NCBI GenBank assembly: GCA_913055155.1
Contig: CAJXJR010000002.1
Span: forward strand, 126,501 to 190,500
Reading direction: 5' to 3'
Source of the DNA: an uncultured Erythrobacter sp.
Lineage (GTDB): Bacteria > Pseudomonadota > Alphaproteobacteria > Sphingomonadales > Sphingomonadaceae
Length of the DNA: 64,000 nucleotides
A program made the position numbers and the translations under genes. Shown here one piece after another: positions 63,103-64,000 of this stretch. The notes under the pieces are model-generated. The model was not told the DNA's origin and searched no databases. It worked only from the letters and a program-made list of their open reading frames with translations. The stretch's first letter is position 1, and every line of letters begins with the position of its first letter.

Positions 63103-64000
63103 TTACATGCCCGAACCCGGACCGTAGGTGATTTCCACGCGGCGGTTCTGCAGTTCACGCACACCGTCAGCAGTCGGCACGCGCGGCATGCTTTCACCGA
63201 AGGCTTCGCTAGAGATGCGAGCTTCGGGGATTCCGCGATCGGTCAGGTAGGCCTGCACCGATGCATTGCGTCGAGCCGCCAGTCCCATGTTGTACTCCTC
63301 GCTACCCGAACGGTCGGTGTGACCGGCCAGCATGATCGCTGCCGTACCGCAGTCACCGTAGGCGGTGATCGCCGAGTTGAGCACGGTCGCAGCCTCGGGC
63401 GTGATGTCCGACTGATCCCAGTCGAAGAACACGATGTACGGGCCCTGCTCGCAGACCGGAGCCGGCGGCGGAGGCGGCGGCGGCGGAGGCGGAGGCGGCG
63501 GCGGCGGCGGAGGCGGAGGCGGCGGCGGCGGCGGCGGCGGCGGAGGCGGCGGAGCTTCCTCACCACCGAACATGAACCTCAGCGTCGCACCACCCGAGTG
63601 GACCTTGTGGAGATCGCCCATCCAGCCCTCGTAGTCGAGGCGCAGCGACGCACTGTCGCTGAGAGCCACGGCAAGGCTGAAGCCAGCAGCGATGACATCC
63701 TCGTCACGCTGCGGACCAAGGACCGTAAAGGTCGAGCCAGGTGCCGCTGCATAGGACGCCAGGAAGCTGGTCGGTGCATCTTCGAACTGGTGACGCCAGC
63801 CAACGCGAGCCTCAGGGAAGACGTTGCCCATCGGCAGACCCAACTTAAGGCCGAGTTCGCCGGTGGTGTAGTCGTCTTCTGCGTCAAACACGGTCAGGTT
63901 AGCAGCAGTCGTGCCCGTTTCGGTAAAGCCTTCCAGCTCCGCCGAGACGTAGTCGAGCGCGGCATAGGGCGTCAGCGTAGCTCCGCCCACAGGCAGGCGA
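63103..64000 (-). CDS. Autotransporter-barrel / OmpA fusion outer-membrane protein, partial (5' end outside window)
   Basis: About 299 C-terminal residues are visible. The first part (VGGATLTPYAALDYVSAELEGF onward, in pieces) resembles an autotransporter beta-barrel domain ending LRFMFGG. Then come 30 consecutive prolines (codons 63463-63552, mostly CCG with six CCT) and the OmpA peptidoglycan-binding domain: YIVFFDWDQSDITPEA, LAGHTDRSGSEEYN, and ELQNRRVEI at the end. The polyproline linker would span the periplasm. The frame continues beyond position 64000, so its start is not seen. Confidence 0.9.
   Translation of the reverse strand, partial: RLPVGGATLTPYAALDYVSAELEGFTETGTTAANLTVFDAEDDYTTGELGLKLGLPMGNVFPEARVGWRHQFEDAPTSFLASYAAAPGSTFTVLGPQRDEDVIAAGFSLAVALSDSASLRLDYEGWMGDLHKVHSGGATLRFMFGGEEAPPPPPPPPPPPPPPPPPPPPPPPPPPPPPPAPVCEQGPYIVFFDWDQSDITPEAATVLNSAITAYGDCGTAAIMLAGHTDRSGSEEYNMGLAARRNASVQAYLTDRGIPEARISSEAFGESMPRVPTADGVRELQNRRVEITYGPGSGM

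Noticed and set aside
63434-63634. Poly-glycine small protein, or CRISPR-like repeat, at the GGC-rich tract
   Set aside because: The tract is simply the reverse complement of the polyproline codons of the OmpA-family gene; there are no spacers.

Overview
The window reads as high-GC chromosomal DNA of an alphaproteobacterium of the order Sphingomonadales, most likely an Erythrobacteraceae or Sphingomonadaceae member. Pointers are an NDUFA12-type complex I subunit followed by a DUF2155 lipoprotein, two long TonB-dependent receptors each paired with a LysR regulator, an OmpA protein with a very long proline linker, and a decarboxylase whose residue numbering matches LigW of the lignin degrader Sphingobium SYK-6. 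No plasmid, phage or IS functions were found. Genes are densely packed, with many ATGA, GTGA or TGATG overlaps and frequent GTG or TTG starts.

Layout. 0-4 kb: DUF2155 lipoprotein (partial), NDUFA12, DUF192 lipoprotein, recX, and a divergent fatty acyl-AMP ligase. 3.8-9.7 kb: a PDDEXK-like protein, MAPEG and DUF389 membrane proteins, then a TelA / XpaC-like / PHA-granule operon behind a good sigma-70 promoter, then a lipoprotein and a DUF2721 protein. 9.7-11.5 kb: mannose-1-phosphate guanylyltransferase and a TonB-like protein.

11.6-31 kb is the accessory core. A Tat-exported sulfatase and a TonB-dependent receptor face a LysR gene across a perfect palindrome; fused 5-oxoprolinase/hydantoinase and DUF2891 genes follow. 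A second LysR/receptor pair then leads into a tightly overlapped set: two DUF3604 lipoproteins, a membrane-anchored parvulin isomerase and a HupE/UreJ-like transporter. This last block (21.8-31.0 kb) is the best candidate here for an undescribed uptake and processing system.

31-50 kb is mostly housekeeping: tRNA-Lys, folK, aguB-like amidase, two secreted methyltransferase-like paralogues, msrA, an RsmB-type RNA methyltransferase, SDHAF4-like, YceI, a VTT-like membrane protein, hemH, an orphan molybdopterin oxidoreductase large subunit, Mrp/ApbC, hflKC, a Do-type protease, PBP1, msrB and a GST. Two structured intergenic repeats (46.4-46.7 and 49.4-49.7 kb) belong to one family whose stems covary; a weaker relative lies near 0.85 kb.

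50.4-60.7 kb is a probable aromatic (lignin-type) catabolic cluster: two NTF2-fold proteins, two MFS transporters, an aldehyde dehydrogenase, a LigW-like decarboxylase, an O-methyltransferase and a benzoylformate decarboxylase-like ThDP enzyme. The end holds a lower-GC TPR-sulfotransferase gene, a strong terminator, and the 3' part of an autotransporter-barrel/OmpA fusion with 30 consecutive prolines.
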